Counted from the first letter of the stretch, positions 20,185 through 29,776 are shown. The stretch: DNA of 64,000 nucleotides from CAVSUZ01 sp963791885 (GCA_963791885.1 CAWBUL010000006.1:434001-498000), one strand, 5' to 3'. The notes: generated by a model not told the origin, from the letters alone. Translations and numbers: made by a program.

Positions 20185-20251
20185 TCGCTCGATGCTCACA
20201 CACGATATTGGTGATCACAAATCGGTCGGAATGTGATTCACTCGAGTCGCC

Positions 20252-21793
20252 ATGGATGCCGCTCTGCCGCAAAATCTTGCTGAGGCTCATGCGCTGATCG
20301 AGCGCCTGACGGCAAGTCTGGCCGAGAAGGATGCAGCGCTATCGCATCGTGACGAAGAGATCGAGCGGCTCGAGCGCATCCTCGATAAATATATCCGCCG
20401 TCAGTATGGCAAGAGTTCAGAACAGCTGCCGCCAGAACAGATGGCGCTTGGGCTTGAGGATCTCGAGACGGGAATTGCCGCGGCAAAAGCCAAAGCGGAG
20501 AGCCAGGACGCGACGCGTGTCAGACGCCATGGCGTCAAGCGCGGTGATCTGCCTGATCATTTGCCGCGCGTCGAAATCGTCATCGAGCCCGAGAACCAGA
20601 TCTGCCCCTGCTGCGGTGGAGCATTGCATGTCATCGGTGAGGACAAATCCGAGCGCCTTGACGTTATCCCTGCCCAGCATCGTGTCCTCGTGACCCGTCG
20701 GCCGAAATATGGCTGCCGTTCGTGTCGCGAGGGCGTTAGCCAGGCACCGGCGCCGCCGCATATCATCGAAGCTGGCCTACCCACCGAGGCGATGCTGGCC
20801 CATGTCCTGGTCAGCAAATATGCCGACCATCTGCCGTTGTATCGCCAGCACCAGATCCTGCAGCGCCAAGGCATCAGGATCGATCGCTCCTGTCTGGCCG
20901 ATTGGGTGGGGCGCAGCGCCTTTGCCTTGAGGCCGATCGTCGCGCGCATGCTGGAGTTGCTGAAACGATCGACCAAGTTGTTCTGCGATGAAACGACGGT
21001 GCCCGTGCTCGATCCTGGGCGTGGCAAGACAAAGACCGGCTATCTGTGGGCAATCGCTCGCGACGATCGGCCATGGAACGGCCCTGATCCTCCCGGCGTC
21101 GTCTACGTTTATGCACCAGGCCGTGCTGGGGAATATGCGCGTCAGGCACTCCGCGGCTTCAAGGGCGTTCTCCAGGTGGACGGATACACCGGCTATAACG
21201 CCCTGACCGATGGCCGTCGGAAGGAAGATCCCTTGGACCTGGCTCTTTGCTGGGCACATTGGCGAAGAGACTTCTTTGACATCAACAAGGGCGGGTCTGC
21301 GCCGATCGCTGCCGAGGTCCTGAATCGAATCGCCGCGCTTTACCAGATCGAGACCGAGCTCCGTGGTCGGAGTGCCGAGGAACGTCGTGCCGCGCGTCAG
21401 GTCAGGACCGTGCCACTCATCGACGATCTGTTCCGTTGGTTGGAGCAGAAGCTGCCGCTCCTGCCCCAGAGCGGCAAAATGGCAGAAATCATCCGCTACG
21501 GTCTCAAGCATCGTGACGGGCTGACGCGGTTCCTCGATGACGGCACCATCGAAATCGATAACAATACGGTCGAGCGAGCCATTCGCCCAATCACGCTGAA
21601 CCGCAAGAATGCCCTGTTCGCCGGCCATGATGAGGGAGCAGCTGCCTGGGGACTGATCGCTTCGCTCGTCGAAACCTGCAAGTCGAACGGTGTCGAGCCA
21701 CAGCGTTATCTGACCGATGTCCTCACCAAAATCGCCCAGCACTGGCCCATGTCAAAGCTCGACCAGCTGCTCCCCTGGGCTCACGTGGGCTGA
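20252..21793 (+). CDS. tnpC: IS66 transposase (TnpC), copy 1
   Basis: 513 residues. N-terminal coiled coil, then a zinc-finger-like CPCCGG, then the DDE core: D in CDETTVPVLD, D in VDGYTGYNAL, and E in NNTVERAIRPI. The final NALFAGHDEGAAAWG segment is typical of IS66. Intact. Confidence 0.96.
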   Translation: MDAALPQNLAEAHALIERLTASLAEKDAALSHRDEEIERLERILDKYIRRQYGKSSEQLPPEQMALGLEDLETGIAAAKAKAESQDATRVRRHGVKRGDLPDHLPRVEIVIEPENQICPCCGGALHVIGEDKSERLDVIPAQHRVLVTRRPKYGCRSCREGVSQAPAPPHIIEAGLPTEAMLAHVLVSKYADHLPLYRQHQILQRQGIRIDRSCLADWVGRSAFALRPIVARMLELLKRSTKLFCDETTVPVLDPGRGKTKTGYLWAIARDDRPWNGPDPPGVVYVYAPGRAGEYARQALRGFKGVLQVDGYTGYNALTDGRRKEDPLDLALCWAHWRRDFFDINKGGSAPIAAEVLNRIAALYQIETELRGRSAEERRAARQVRTVPLIDDLFRWLEQKLPLLPQSGKMAEIIRYGLKHRDGLTRFLDDGTIEIDNNTVERAIRPITLNRKNALFAGHDEGAAAWGLIASLVETCKSNGVEPQRYLTDVLTKIAQHWPMSKLDQLLPWAHVG

Positions 21794-22002
21794 AGCCACC
21801 GCTTACTGTGGACCGTGGCATCGACGTCGATCGGATGATCATCGTTTACCGTGACATTATGGGGCGCTGGGATCGCGTGCTGACAAGCCGCCGCGCGCTT
21901 CTTTGTTTCGAGGCCTTAGACGAATGCGATGGATGGAAGGCCGTCGAGGTCTGCCGCCAGCGTGACGCAAGGGACGGTCGTCCACAGTGGTGGCGGAGGT
22001 GA

Positions 22003-22322
22003 TCTTCGGCCCGGCCTTCGTCGGCTTTCGCCGCAGGCCGTAGCCTGCTTGACCGTCTCGGACCCGCCGCACCTGTCGTGACCGGGCAGTCCGACGCTGG
22101 GCGTCGGGGCGGAACCCGGTCCCAGCGCGCGTCGCCGTGTGGCTGCGAGACGTCTCCCGCACACTCGCAGATCTGCCACCGCCTGAGGATTGGCAAGCAG
22201 CCTACAGATATGGGGAAGACTTGGGTGCTGCTTAACGCGCTACCGGCGTCGAAGGCTGCCGTTCGCGCCAACGATGCCGCCAGGGCAAATTTCGGTCGGG
22301 TGTCTCTACACGGGTCGAGCCC
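22003..22322. other. Stretch without a supported gene
   Basis: High-GC sequence between the split gene and the convergent minus-strand gene. I see no coding, RNA or repeat signal in it. Confidence 0.4.
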
Positions 22323-22844
22323 CTAGTCCCGTGGGCCGGTGGTGAGGGCACCTATTGCCGCCGTGGCCGCGATATGCGCAGCGGGGTCATCGAAGTTTCC
22401 GGACTTCACCGCGTCCATCACGTCGCCAATCGTGGCACACACATCGAGGCGCTTGGTCTGCATTTCGGCGACCTTGTGCGTGGCATAGAACGACCAGGGA
22501 AGCAATTTCGCGTCTGATGATGTGGCGCTCATGCGGCGCAGCAGGTCGTCAAGGGGCACAGCAAGTGGGGAAAGTTCTGCCTCGGCGGCAGCCTGCAAGA
22601 TCGAACGGAAGCAGCTGGTGAATTGTTCAACGCCAGCCTCCTGGGTGATGGCATCGAACATGCCCATCAAGACAGCAGCGGCCTCGGGCTTCTGCTGTTC
22701 CTCGGCGCTCAGGCCGAGCCGCCACATGAAGCAGATGGCGGTCAATTTGCCGCAAACGGCGTTCAAGAATTCATCGCTGACATTGCCGCGTGGCTCAACC
22801 GGCGCGGGTTTGACCTCGGATTTCCATGGTTTGCTGACGCGCAT
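22323..22844 (-). CDS. Hypothetical protein, 173 residues
   Basis: ATG 22844 follows a GGAGGGGGAG site, preferred over the start seven codons upstream. The product is soluble and helical (DEFLNAVCGKLTAICFMWRL; FTSCFRSILQAAAEAEL). No family recognised. A perfect short palindrome lies about 30 bases upstream of the start and may regulate it. Confidence 0.6.
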   Translation of the reverse strand: MRVSKPWKSEVKPAPVEPRGNVSDEFLNAVCGKLTAICFMWRLGLSAEEQQKPEAAAVLMGMFDAITQEAGVEQFTSCFRSILQAAAEAELSPLAVPLDDLLRRMSATSSDAKLLPWSFYATHKVAEMQTKRLDVCATIGDVMDAVKSGNFDDPAAHIAATAAIGALTTGPRD

Positions 22845-22875
22845 GGGTGCGCTCCCCCTCCTCATCCGCCTGTAT

Positions 22876-22891
22876 GCAAACTATCGTTTGC
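22876..22891 (-). promoter_or_regulatory. Candidate operator upstream of the 173-residue gene
   Basis: Palindrome GCAAAC-TATC-GTTTGC, perfect 6-base arms, ending 32 bases before the start at 22844. The placement fits a repressor site; no regulator is identified. Confidence 0.35.
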
Positions 22892-23262
22892 CTAATGCAA
22901 CCTTCGCCGTCCCTGGTCAGGAGCGTTAATCCTGAGGGTGCATTCAGAGTATCACCAGGGCGCATATGGAATTGGGAATTATGCGAACCCGCTCTCATCC
23001 CGCGAGGCCACAGGCCCGTGGTCTTAAAAAAGAAACCATTTCTGCTTAGACGATCAGTGGCGGCCTGGCCATTCGCTGAAGCGCCCAACGTGGCCTCGCA
23101 TGTCCTGGCATTGGGGCTACAACTGGCGAGCCGCAGATCGACGATTCGACCCCGCGATTTCCAGGCTGCCATTTCGCCATCGGCGTGGCACATGGCTTCC
23201 GGACTGCGCGCCAACAAAACCACTTTCGTCCTGGTGGTCCCGCTGCCCGAGGACGGCGCCAG
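22892..23262. other. Stretch without a supported gene
   Basis: Only short unsupported frames, including a 27-codon plus-strand ORF near 22961. No other signal seen. Confidence 0.35.
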
Positions 23263-24202
23263 CTAACGGCTCAACTTCGTCGCTACAAGCTCGCGGAGCC
23301 AGCGATGTGCGGCATCGTTGCGGCGCATCTCATGCCAGATGATGTAAATCGGCACCACGGGTAGTTGGAGTGGAATAGGCAGAACCCGTAAACCCAGCCG
23401 CTTTTCCATGAGCGGCCCCATGCTTGACGGGAATATGCCCAACAGATCAGTGCTCGCTACGACGGTGGGTATTTCGAGAAGCTCGCTCACGTGCACTGCT
23501 ACGCGCAATCCCAGCTTATAGAGTTCTCTAATAGCTTGCGGCGTATGCTCGGTCTGACCGCGACGATGCAGGGTCACGATCTCCCGCTGCTGGAAATCCT
23601 CCATAGTGATACCCGTTTTGAGCGAAGGATGATCACCCCGCACCACCAGCACCAACTGATCATCGAAAAGCTTCTTGTTAACGAATGGGTCCAGCTCGAC
23701 CGGTAGCCAGTCGATCGCTATGTCTACGATGCCATCACGGAGGTTGTCATCAAGGTCAATTGGGAGGGAGACCGTATCGAAGGTCAGTACAATGCTGGGA
23801 GCGACAGACTGCCGCAGCCCCTCTGAGGGCTAGTGCGTAAAATGGACCCATCGGGTGCGGGATGCTGATACGAAAGTGGCGTTGCGAGTGGGCGGGATCG
23901 AAACCGCTGGCTTCCGCCAAACTCGCGCGCAAAGCGTCGAGCGCCTGTTTGATAGTCGGAAACATCTCCCTGGCCACGGGCGTCGGAGCCAGACCCTGGG
24001 GCGCTCGGGCGAAGAGATCGTCCCTGCATACATCTCTGAGACGCGACAGGGCGTGGCTGGCAGCAGATTGACTGAGCGCGAGACGATCGGCGGCAGCACT
24101 GACGCTGCCATGTTCGTAAATAGCCTCGAAGACCGTCAGCAGGTTGAGATCAATGCTGCGCAGGTTGAACACGACCGCTGCCACCTTCGTAACCCGATAC
24201 AA
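23263..24202 (-). pseudogene. LysR-family transcriptional regulator, frameshifted
   Basis: The N-terminal frame carries the LysR winged helix (DLNLLTVFEAIYEHGSVSAA, then LALSQSAASHALSRLR). The C-terminal frame carries the effector domain (PIDLDDNLRDGIVDIAIDWL, then LLGIFPSSMGPLMEKRLGL) to the stop at 23263. They join if one base is removed from the GGGG read on the minus strand (CCCC at 23818-23821). The N-terminal arrangement is NodD-like. The start is uncertain (TTG 24202 or an internal GTG). No divergent target gene is adjacent. Confidence 0.8.
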
Positions 24203-24485
24203 CCAATCGTAGCACGCGGCCCTGGCCCTTGCTACCGAAGCGCGCCTTGGTCGAGGTTAACACGCGGGGCTGGTCCGGGCTTGCGGTCATTTCTAGCAAC
24301 CCACACGTGCGGCCCCGGTCGGCCGGTTCGTTACGCCGTCCATAATTCCGCAGCCCGCGCTGCCCAGTGCAGGAGGTGTCGCGCCTCGCGTCGGTGGAAC
24401 GCTGCGTGGCTACATCAGGCGCGCCGATCTGTTCCGGGAACATGCGGGGCGGCGTTCCTGTGACTGCCAAATGCGCACGGTGTCT
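24203..24485. other. Stretch without a supported gene
   Basis: Between the LysR gene and the next IS. No recognisable coding or structural signal. Confidence 0.3.
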
Positions 24486-24589
24486 TAGCAGGCTGCGGAA
24501 AACCGCTTGATCGACACGAGGCCGATCTGATTCGCTTTCACTCCACTGAGTGGAGCCGGCAATGCGGGGGAAGGATCGGCAGAACGGGC

Positions 24590-25669
24590 ACACCGGAGAG
24601 CCTGATCCCGGCGGATCACCCGCTGCGCGGCATTCGCATACTGGTTAATCAGGCGCTCGAACGCATGGAGCCAAGCTTCGCATCGATCTACGCGAAGGAT
24701 GGCCGGCCATCGATCCCGCCGGAACGACTGCTGCGGGCATTGCTGTTGCAGGCGCTGTTCTCGGTCCGCTCGGAACGTCAGTTGATGGAGCAACTGACCT
24801 ACAACCTGCTGTATCGCTGGTTCGTCGGCTTGGCGATGGACGGCCCGGTGTGGGACGTGACGTGTTCACGAAGAACCGTGACCGGCTGCTGGAGGGCGAC
24901 GTCGCGCGCGGGTTCTTCCGCGCGGTTTTGGCGGACCCGCAGATCAAGCCGCTGCTGTCGAAGGACCATTTCTCGGTCGATGGAACGCTGATCGAGGCCT
25001 GGGCGGAGCGGGCCAAGGTTCCATCGGCCATGCCGATGGAATGCCAGCGGAGGGTTCGATGAAAAGCTTCCGCCCCAAGGACGGCAGCGGTGAGCCGCCC
25101 GGCCCCGGGCGCAACAGCGAGCGCAATTTCCGCGGCGAGAGGCGAAAGAACGAGACGCACGCGTCCACAACCGATCCGGACGCCCGGCTGTATCGCAAGG
25201 CCTCGCGCCAAGTCTCGGTGCTTTGTCACATGGGCCATGCGCTCATGGAAAACCGCAATGGGGTAATCGTGGACACCCGGCTGACCACTGCCTCCGGCAC
25301 CGCGGAACGCGAGGCGGCGATTGAGATGATCGGCGAGCTGCCGGCCGCCGGCCGCATCACCCTCGGGGCGGACAAGGCCTATGACGCGGCAAGCTTCGTC
25401 GCGGAGATGCGCCGGCTCGGTGTCACGCCGCATGTGGCGCAGCATGAAACCGGGCGCCGTTCCGCCATTGACCGCCGGACGACGCGTCATCCGGGGTATG
25501 CGGTCAGCCAGATCTGCCGCAAGCGGATTGAGGAGATGTTCGGTTGGCTTAAGACGACCGGCGGATTGCGCAAGACACGCCATCGCGGCACACGGCGCGT
25601 CGGGTGGATGTTTACCTTCGTTGCCGGGGCACTACAATCTGGTGCGCATTCCACGTCTGCTGTCTGACC
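24590..25669 (+). pseudogene. IS5-family transposase, multiply frameshifted
   Basis: Pieces of one transposase in different frames: the N-terminus with PPERLLRALLLQALFSVRSE and YNLLYRWFVGLAMD; a middle with FTKNRDRLLEGDVARGFFRA and LLSKDHFSVDGTLIEAWAE; and a C-terminus with NETHASTTDPDARLYRKAS, GADKAYDA and RKRIEEMFGWLK. There is one missing base near 24868, an inserted palindromic segment near 25016-25058, and a frame change near the end. Not functional. Confidence 0.8.
25019..25041. repeat. Perfect palindrome inserted in the transposase remnant
   Basis: TTCCATCGGC-CAT-GCCGATGGAA: 10-base perfect arms with a 3-base loop, inside a roughly 40-base insertion that interrupts conserved transposase sequence just before KSFRPKDGSG. 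Resembles a REP-type unit. Confidence 0.5.
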
Positions 25670-25935
25670 AGACGTAGATGCGCCCGGAGTCTGTTCCGGC
25701 GGCTAGAAACGCGCTGACCAGAACAGGGGAATTCGTCAATTCTCGGCTTCAGACGCCGGAAATCCCACTCAGAGGGCAGAAAACAGCCCCCGTTTTGAGC
25801 GATTTTCAGCAGCCTGCTAGAGCTGCCGCCTCAGGAAGCGAGCCGCTCGGTGCCGTCCGCAGGCGGCCTTTGTATTACGCCAAAACCTGACTGACGAAGA
25901 TGCTCAATCAGACGCTCGGCGATCAGCTTGGCCCC

Positions 25936-26064
25936 GATTTGCGTCGCGTGCTGGTGACAGGAGCCGCCTGTTTGATCCGTTACGTGAGGAGGAAGGCACC
26001 TGGAGAGGGCGGCTGGGTAAAGGCTCTGCTCGCTCGCCGTCCCCCAGCCGAATGGGCTGGCTGA
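25936..26064 (+). pseudogene. IS110-family transposase C-terminal remnant (probable)
   Basis: A 42-codon frame ending in TGA reads LRRVLVTGAACLIRYVRR then WVKALLARRPPAEWAG. It matches the C-terminal pattern of IS110/IS116/IS902 transposases (a small-residue GA..(V/L)IRY segment, then W...LLARRP). Nothing else of the element remains. Confidence 0.45.
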
Positions 26065-26171
26065 TATTGGTTCGGGTCATCCTTGCCGCCAACGGAATAG
26101 GCGACAACAACGCGAGTGGGGCGGGGCCGATCTTGAGTCGGCAAAAGAATTAACCGGGAGGAGCTTTCGCG

Positions 26172-26395
26172 ATGTCGATTTTAAACGTCGGCGCAACCGA
26201 GCACTATACGTCCATCGCCAGTGCGGTTTCCGCAGCGAGATCGGGCGACACAATCTTGATCGATGCGGGAACCTACAAGGCGCAGGATATTCTTCTGACG
26301 AAGAACCTGGCGATCGAGGCAGCGGGGAACGGCCCGGTGGTGCTGCAGGAATCCCGCCCGCTTGCAAAGGGCATGCTCATTGCGGGTTCGTCTAG
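26172..26395 (+). pseudogene. Right-handed beta-helix protein, N-terminal fragment
   Basis: ATG 26172 has GGGAGGAG upstream. The fragment shows the start of a pectate-lyase-like beta-helix repeat: YTSIASAVSAARSGDTILID, then AGTYKAQDILLTKNLAIEAA. The element starting at 26396, next to a CTAG target, cuts it after about 74 residues. Such proteins are often secreted carbohydrate-active or surface proteins; no signal peptide is present here. Confidence 0.55.
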
Positions 26396-27060
26396 AGGGT
26401 GTTATGTACTTTTCGGCGGCTGTCCCGCAATAGAGGGGGATGCCGACTCGCCGTAAACCCTACCCCTCTGACGTGTCTGACGAAGAGTGGTCGTTGGTGG
26501 TGCCGTATCTGACGCTGATGCGTGAGGACGCCATGCAACGAGAGCACTCGCTGCGCGAACTGTTCAATGGCCTGCGTTACGTGGTGCGCTATGGCATTGC
26601 CTGGCGAGCGATGCCGAATGACCTCCCGCCCTGGTTCACAGTGTATCAACAGACACAGCGCTGGCTGGCGGCGGGCTGCTTCGAGACCTTGGCGCAGGAT
26701 CTGCGTGCCGTGCTGCGCCTTGCTGCCGGCCGTGCGTCGGAGCCGACCGCGGCGATCATCGACAGCCGGACCTTGCGTTCGACACCCGAAAGCGGCCAAC
26801 GTGCTGGTTACGATGGAGCCAAGCGTAAGCGTGGTTCTAAATTACATATGGCCGTCGATACGCTTGGCCATCTGCTGGCCATGCACGTCACACCCGCCAA
26901 CGTCGATGATCGTGCCGAGATTTGACGACTTCCAACGCAATGCCTCGCTGCTTGGCAGCTTCGGCCGCCGTCTCTCCGGTGTAGCCCTGATCGACGTAGG
27001 CAAGGGTGACACTCTCGCCCGTCGCTTCCCGGGCCCTTACGGACTACCCCCGCCGCCATG
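26396..27060 (+). mobile_element. Rearranged IS5-family (IS427-like) remnant
   Basis: The left end starts AGGGTGTTATGTAC next to CTAG at 26392-26395. The transposase 5' part reads on the plus strand (26440-26925), but its continuation (SVTLAYVDQGYTGETAAEAA, then GIALEVVK) reads on the minus strand between about 27030 and 26922. The central part of the transposase has been inverted. No right end recognised; the boundary is approximate. Confidence 0.6.
26440..26925 (+). pseudogene. IS5-family transposase N-terminal part
   Basis: 161 residues with the IS5/IS427 signature: SDEEWSLVVPYLTLM, GIAWRAMPNDLPPW, IIDSRTLRSTPESG (first catalytic D) and HMAVDTLGHLLAMHV. It ends at VDDRAEI, where the inverted segment begins, so it lacks the second D and the E. 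Confidence 0.75.
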
Positions 27061-27286
27061 GGGGCCGATCTACCGTGAGTAGGCAGCCGAGCGAAACCCG
27101 CATGGTGGAGACCGAACGCTTCCTGTGTAAGCAAGTGGAACGGCTGCGAGCGCCGCCGCGGCACAGTGATGCAGTGGCGGTAAACAAAAACAAACCCCGG
27201 CAGCAAAGTAAGCGGTGGCACGGGGCACGTCGTTTATGAATGTCAGCTGAGGCAAGTTTGTCGTCCTGTTGGCAAGAGCTGATGTT

Positions 27287-27697
27287 ATGGACGTGGTTAA
27301 CGACGGTTCGTCTGTGGAGAGACCGCGCCGGATTGAAATTCTGAGCGGTGCGGAGCGCCGACGCCGTTGGTCGGATGAGGCGAAGGCACGGATTGTCGCT
27401 GAGAGTGTGGTGCCTGGCGCGATGGTGTCGCAGGTTGCTCGCCGTCACGATGTCCTGCCGTCACAGATCTACGCTTGGCGGAAAGCCGCCCGCGAGGGCT
27501 CTCTTGTTCTCACGGGCGGCCCAGCCTTTGCCACGGTCGAGGCTGCCGGACCCTTGCCGCCCGAGACCAAGCCGAAGCATGCCGGCGCGGTGCCGATCAT
27601 CGAGATCGAGGCGGGCCCGATTGCCGTTCGGGTCAACGATGGTGCTGATGCTGCACTGGTTGAGAGGATCATCCGGGCACTCAAGGCCGCCAGGTGA
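27287..27697 (+). CDS. tnpA: IS66 OrfA (TnpA), copy 2
   Basis: 136 residues from ATG 27287; same helix-turn-helix protein as copy 1, with a handful of substitutions. Overlaps tnpB by 4 bases. Confidence 0.93.
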   Translation: MDVVNDGSSVERPRRIEILSGAERRRRWSDEAKARIVAESVVPGAMVSQVARRHDVLPSQIYAWRKAAREGSLVLTGGPAFATVEAAGPLPPETKPKHAGAVPIIEIEAGPIAVRVNDGADAALVERIIRALKAAR

Positions 27698-28047
27698 TCT
27701 TTCCGACCGGTCCTGTTCGGGTGATGGTTGCGGTCCAACCCGTCGACTTCCGCAAAGGCATCGATGGCCTGGCTGCCATCGTCAAAGAGGAACTGGGCAC
27801 CGATCCTTATTCGGGCGTTGTTTACGTCTTCAGGGCGCGCCGCGCGGACAGGATCAAGATGATCTTCTGGGACGGCACGGGCATAGTGTTGATCTCCAAG
27901 CGTCTGGAGGATGGCAAGTTCCGCTGGCCTCGGATTGAGGCAGGCGTGATGCGTCTGTCACCGGCACAATTGACCACGTTATTCGAAGGTCTCGATTGGA
28001 CGCGCGTGCATGTGCGGCGTGTGCGTGCGCCGCAGGAAGTGCTGTGA
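27694..28047 (+). CDS. tnpB: IS66 OrfB (TnpB), copy 2
   Basis: 117 residues, identical to copy 1, with the Orf2 signature VDFRKGIDGLAAIV. Confidence 0.95.
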   Translation: MIFPTGPVRVMVAVQPVDFRKGIDGLAAIVKEELGTDPYSGVVYVFRARRADRIKMIFWDGTGIVLISKRLEDGKFRWPRIEAGVMRLSPAQLTTLFEGLDWTRVHVRRVRAPQEVL

Positions 28048-28114
28048 TCGCTCGATGCTCACACACGATATTGGTGATCACAAATCGGTCGGAATGTGAT
28101 TCACTCGAGTCGCC

Positions 28115-29656
28115 ATGGATGCCGCTCTGCCGCAAAATCTTGCTGAGGCTCATGCGCTGATCGAGCGCCTGACGGCAAGTCTGGCCGAGAAGGATGCAGC
28201 GCTATCGCATCGTGACGAAGAGATCGAGCGGCTCGAGCGCATCCTCGATAAATATATCCGCCGTCAGTATGGCAAGAGTTCAGAACAGCTGCCGCCAGAA
28301 CAGATGGCGCTTGGGCTTGAGGATCTCGAGACGGGAATTGCCGCGGCAAAAGCCAAAGCGGAGAGCCAGGACGCGACGCGTGTCAGACGCCATGGCGTCA
28401 AGCGCGGTGATCTGCCGGATCATTTGCCGCGCGTCGAAATCGTCATCGAGCCCGAGAACCAGATCTGCCCCTGCTGCGGTGGAGCATTGCATGTCATCGG
28501 TGAGGACAAATCCGAGCGCCTTGACGTTATCCCTGCCCAGCATCGTGTCCTCGTGACCCGTCGGCCGAAATATGGCTGCCGTTCGTGTCGCGAGGGCGTT
28601 AGCCAGGCACCGGCGCCGCCGCATATCATCGAAGCTGGCCTACCCACCGAGGCGATGCTGGCCCATGTCCTGGTCAGCAAATATGCCGACCATCTGCCGT
28701 TGTATCGCCAGCACCAGATCCTGCAGCGCCAAGGCATCAGGATCGATCGCTCCTGTCTGGCCGATTGGGTGGGGCGCAGCGCCTTTGCCTTGAGGCCGAT
28801 CGTCGCGCGCATGCTGGAGTTGCTGAAACGATCGACCAAGTTGTTCTGCGATGAAACGACGGTGCCCGTGCTCGATCCTGGGCGTGGCAAGACAAAGACC
28901 GGCTATCTGTGGGCAATCGCTCGCGACGATCGGCCATGGAACGGCCCTGATCCTCCCGGCGTCGTCTACGTTTATGCACCAGGCCGTGCTGGGGAATATG
29001 CGCGTCAGGCACTCCGCGGCTTCAAGGGCGTTCTCCAGGTGGACGGATACACCGGCTATAACGCCCTGACCGATGGCCGTCGGAAGGAAGATCCCTTGGA
29101 CCTGGCTCTTTGCTGGGCACATTGGCGAAGAGACTTCTTTGACATCAACAAGGGCGGGTCTGCGCCGATCGCTGCCGAGGTCCTGAATCGGATTGCCGCG
29201 CTTTACCAGATCGAGACCGAGCTCCGTGGTCGGAGTGCCGAGGAACGTCGTGCCGCGCGTCAGGTCAGGACCGTGCCACTCATCGACGATCTGTTCCGTT
29301 GGCTGGAGCAGAAGCTGCCGCTCCTGCCCCAGAGCGGCAAAATGGCCGAAATCATCCGCTACGGCCTCAAGCGCCGTGACGGGCTGACGCGGTTCCTCGA
29401 TGACGGCACTATCGAAATCGATAACAATACGGTCGAGCGAGCCATTCGCCCAATCACGCTGAACCGCAAGAATGCCCTGTTCGCGGGCCATGATGAGGGA
29501 GCAGCTGCCTGGGGTCTCATCGCTTCGCTCGTCGAAACCTGCAAGTTGAACGGTGTCGAGCCACAGCGTTATTTGACCGATACCCTCACCAAAATCGCCC
29601 AGCACTGGCCCATGTCAAAGCTCGACCAGCTGCTCCCCTGGGCAAACGTGGTCTGA
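28115..29656 (+). CDS. tnpC: IS66 transposase (TnpC), copy 2
   Basis: 513 residues with the same CPCCGG, CDETTVPVLD, VDGYTGYNAL and NNTVERAIRPI motifs. Differences from copy 1 cluster near the 3' end (for example LPWANVV against LPWAHVG). Confidence 0.96.
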   Translation: MDAALPQNLAEAHALIERLTASLAEKDAALSHRDEEIERLERILDKYIRRQYGKSSEQLPPEQMALGLEDLETGIAAAKAKAESQDATRVRRHGVKRGDLPDHLPRVEIVIEPENQICPCCGGALHVIGEDKSERLDVIPAQHRVLVTRRPKYGCRSCREGVSQAPAPPHIIEAGLPTEAMLAHVLVSKYADHLPLYRQHQILQRQGIRIDRSCLADWVGRSAFALRPIVARMLELLKRSTKLFCDETTVPVLDPGRGKTKTGYLWAIARDDRPWNGPDPPGVVYVYAPGRAGEYARQALRGFKGVLQVDGYTGYNALTDGRRKEDPLDLALCWAHWRRDFFDINKGGSAPIAAEVLNRIAALYQIETELRGRSAEERRAARQVRTVPLIDDLFRWLEQKLPLLPQSGKMAEIIRYGLKRRDGLTRFLDDGTIEIDNNTVERAIRPITLNRKNALFAGHDEGAAAWGLIASLVETCKLNGVEPQRYLTDTLTKIAQHWPMSKLDQLLPWANVV

Positions 29657-29776
29657 AGCCACCGCTTACGCAGCAAAGGGAGCCGGGGGTAGAAGTTCGT
29701 CCTGACAACTTAGCGCGGGCCTTTCCACCCGCCTGGACCGGGCAGACCGGTTTTGCCCGTCTGGTGCGGGCCTACC

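Larger units (their letters stand above)
19345..21806 (+). mobile_element. IS66-family element, copy 1
   Basis: 2462 bases with inverted ends GTAAGCGGTGGC and GCCACCGCTTAC. A perfect 8-base target duplication TGTGGACC flanks it (19337-19344, 21807-21814), as expected for IS66. It carries the three standard genes. Copy 2 at 27208 has the same length and nearly the same sequence. Confidence 0.97.
19227..22002 (+). pseudogene. Small hypothetical gene split by IS66 copy 1
   Basis: The 5' part (19227-19344, TTG start with GGAAGGA upstream) and 3' part (21815-22002) join in frame when the IS66 and one 8-base duplication are removed. The product is about 101 residues and reads VVTDLVDRGIDVDRMIIVYR across the junction. 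It is a charged, soluble protein of no known family. The clean junction shows the gene was intact before the insertion. Confidence 0.6.
24486..25819 (+). mobile_element. Degenerate IS5-family element
   Basis: Ends are related inverted repeats: TAGCAGGCTGCGGAAAACCG at the left and the complement of TAGCAGGCTGCTGAAAATCG at the right. The single transposase is broken several times. It is a relative of the element at 56461-57756. Confidence 0.75.
27208..29669 (+). mobile_element. IS66-family element, copy 2
   Basis: 2462 bases, same ends as copy 1 (GTAAGCGGTGGC and complement). Perfect 8-base duplication GCAGCAAA at 27200-27207 and 29670-29677. All three genes are intact. Its own duplication shows it inserted independently of copy 1. 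Confidence 0.97.
27195..29688 (-). terminator. Minus-strand terminator split by IS66 copy 2
   Basis: Before insertion the sequence read CCCCGGC, loop AGCAAAGGGA, GCCGGGG. The left arm is at 27195-27201 and the right arm at 29682-29688. On the minus strand the stem was followed by a T-rich tail (complement of 27182-27194). It would have ended transcription of the PEP-CTERM gene at 29777. IS66 copy 2 landed in the loop. Confidence 0.6.

Noticed and set aside
20777..21742. 321-codon minus-strand ORF inside IS66 tnpC (also in copy 2)
   Set aside because: Antisense to the transposase; present only because the coding strand is conserved.
22961..23044. 27-codon plus-strand ORF
   Set aside because: Very short, with no family pattern or neighbour to support it.
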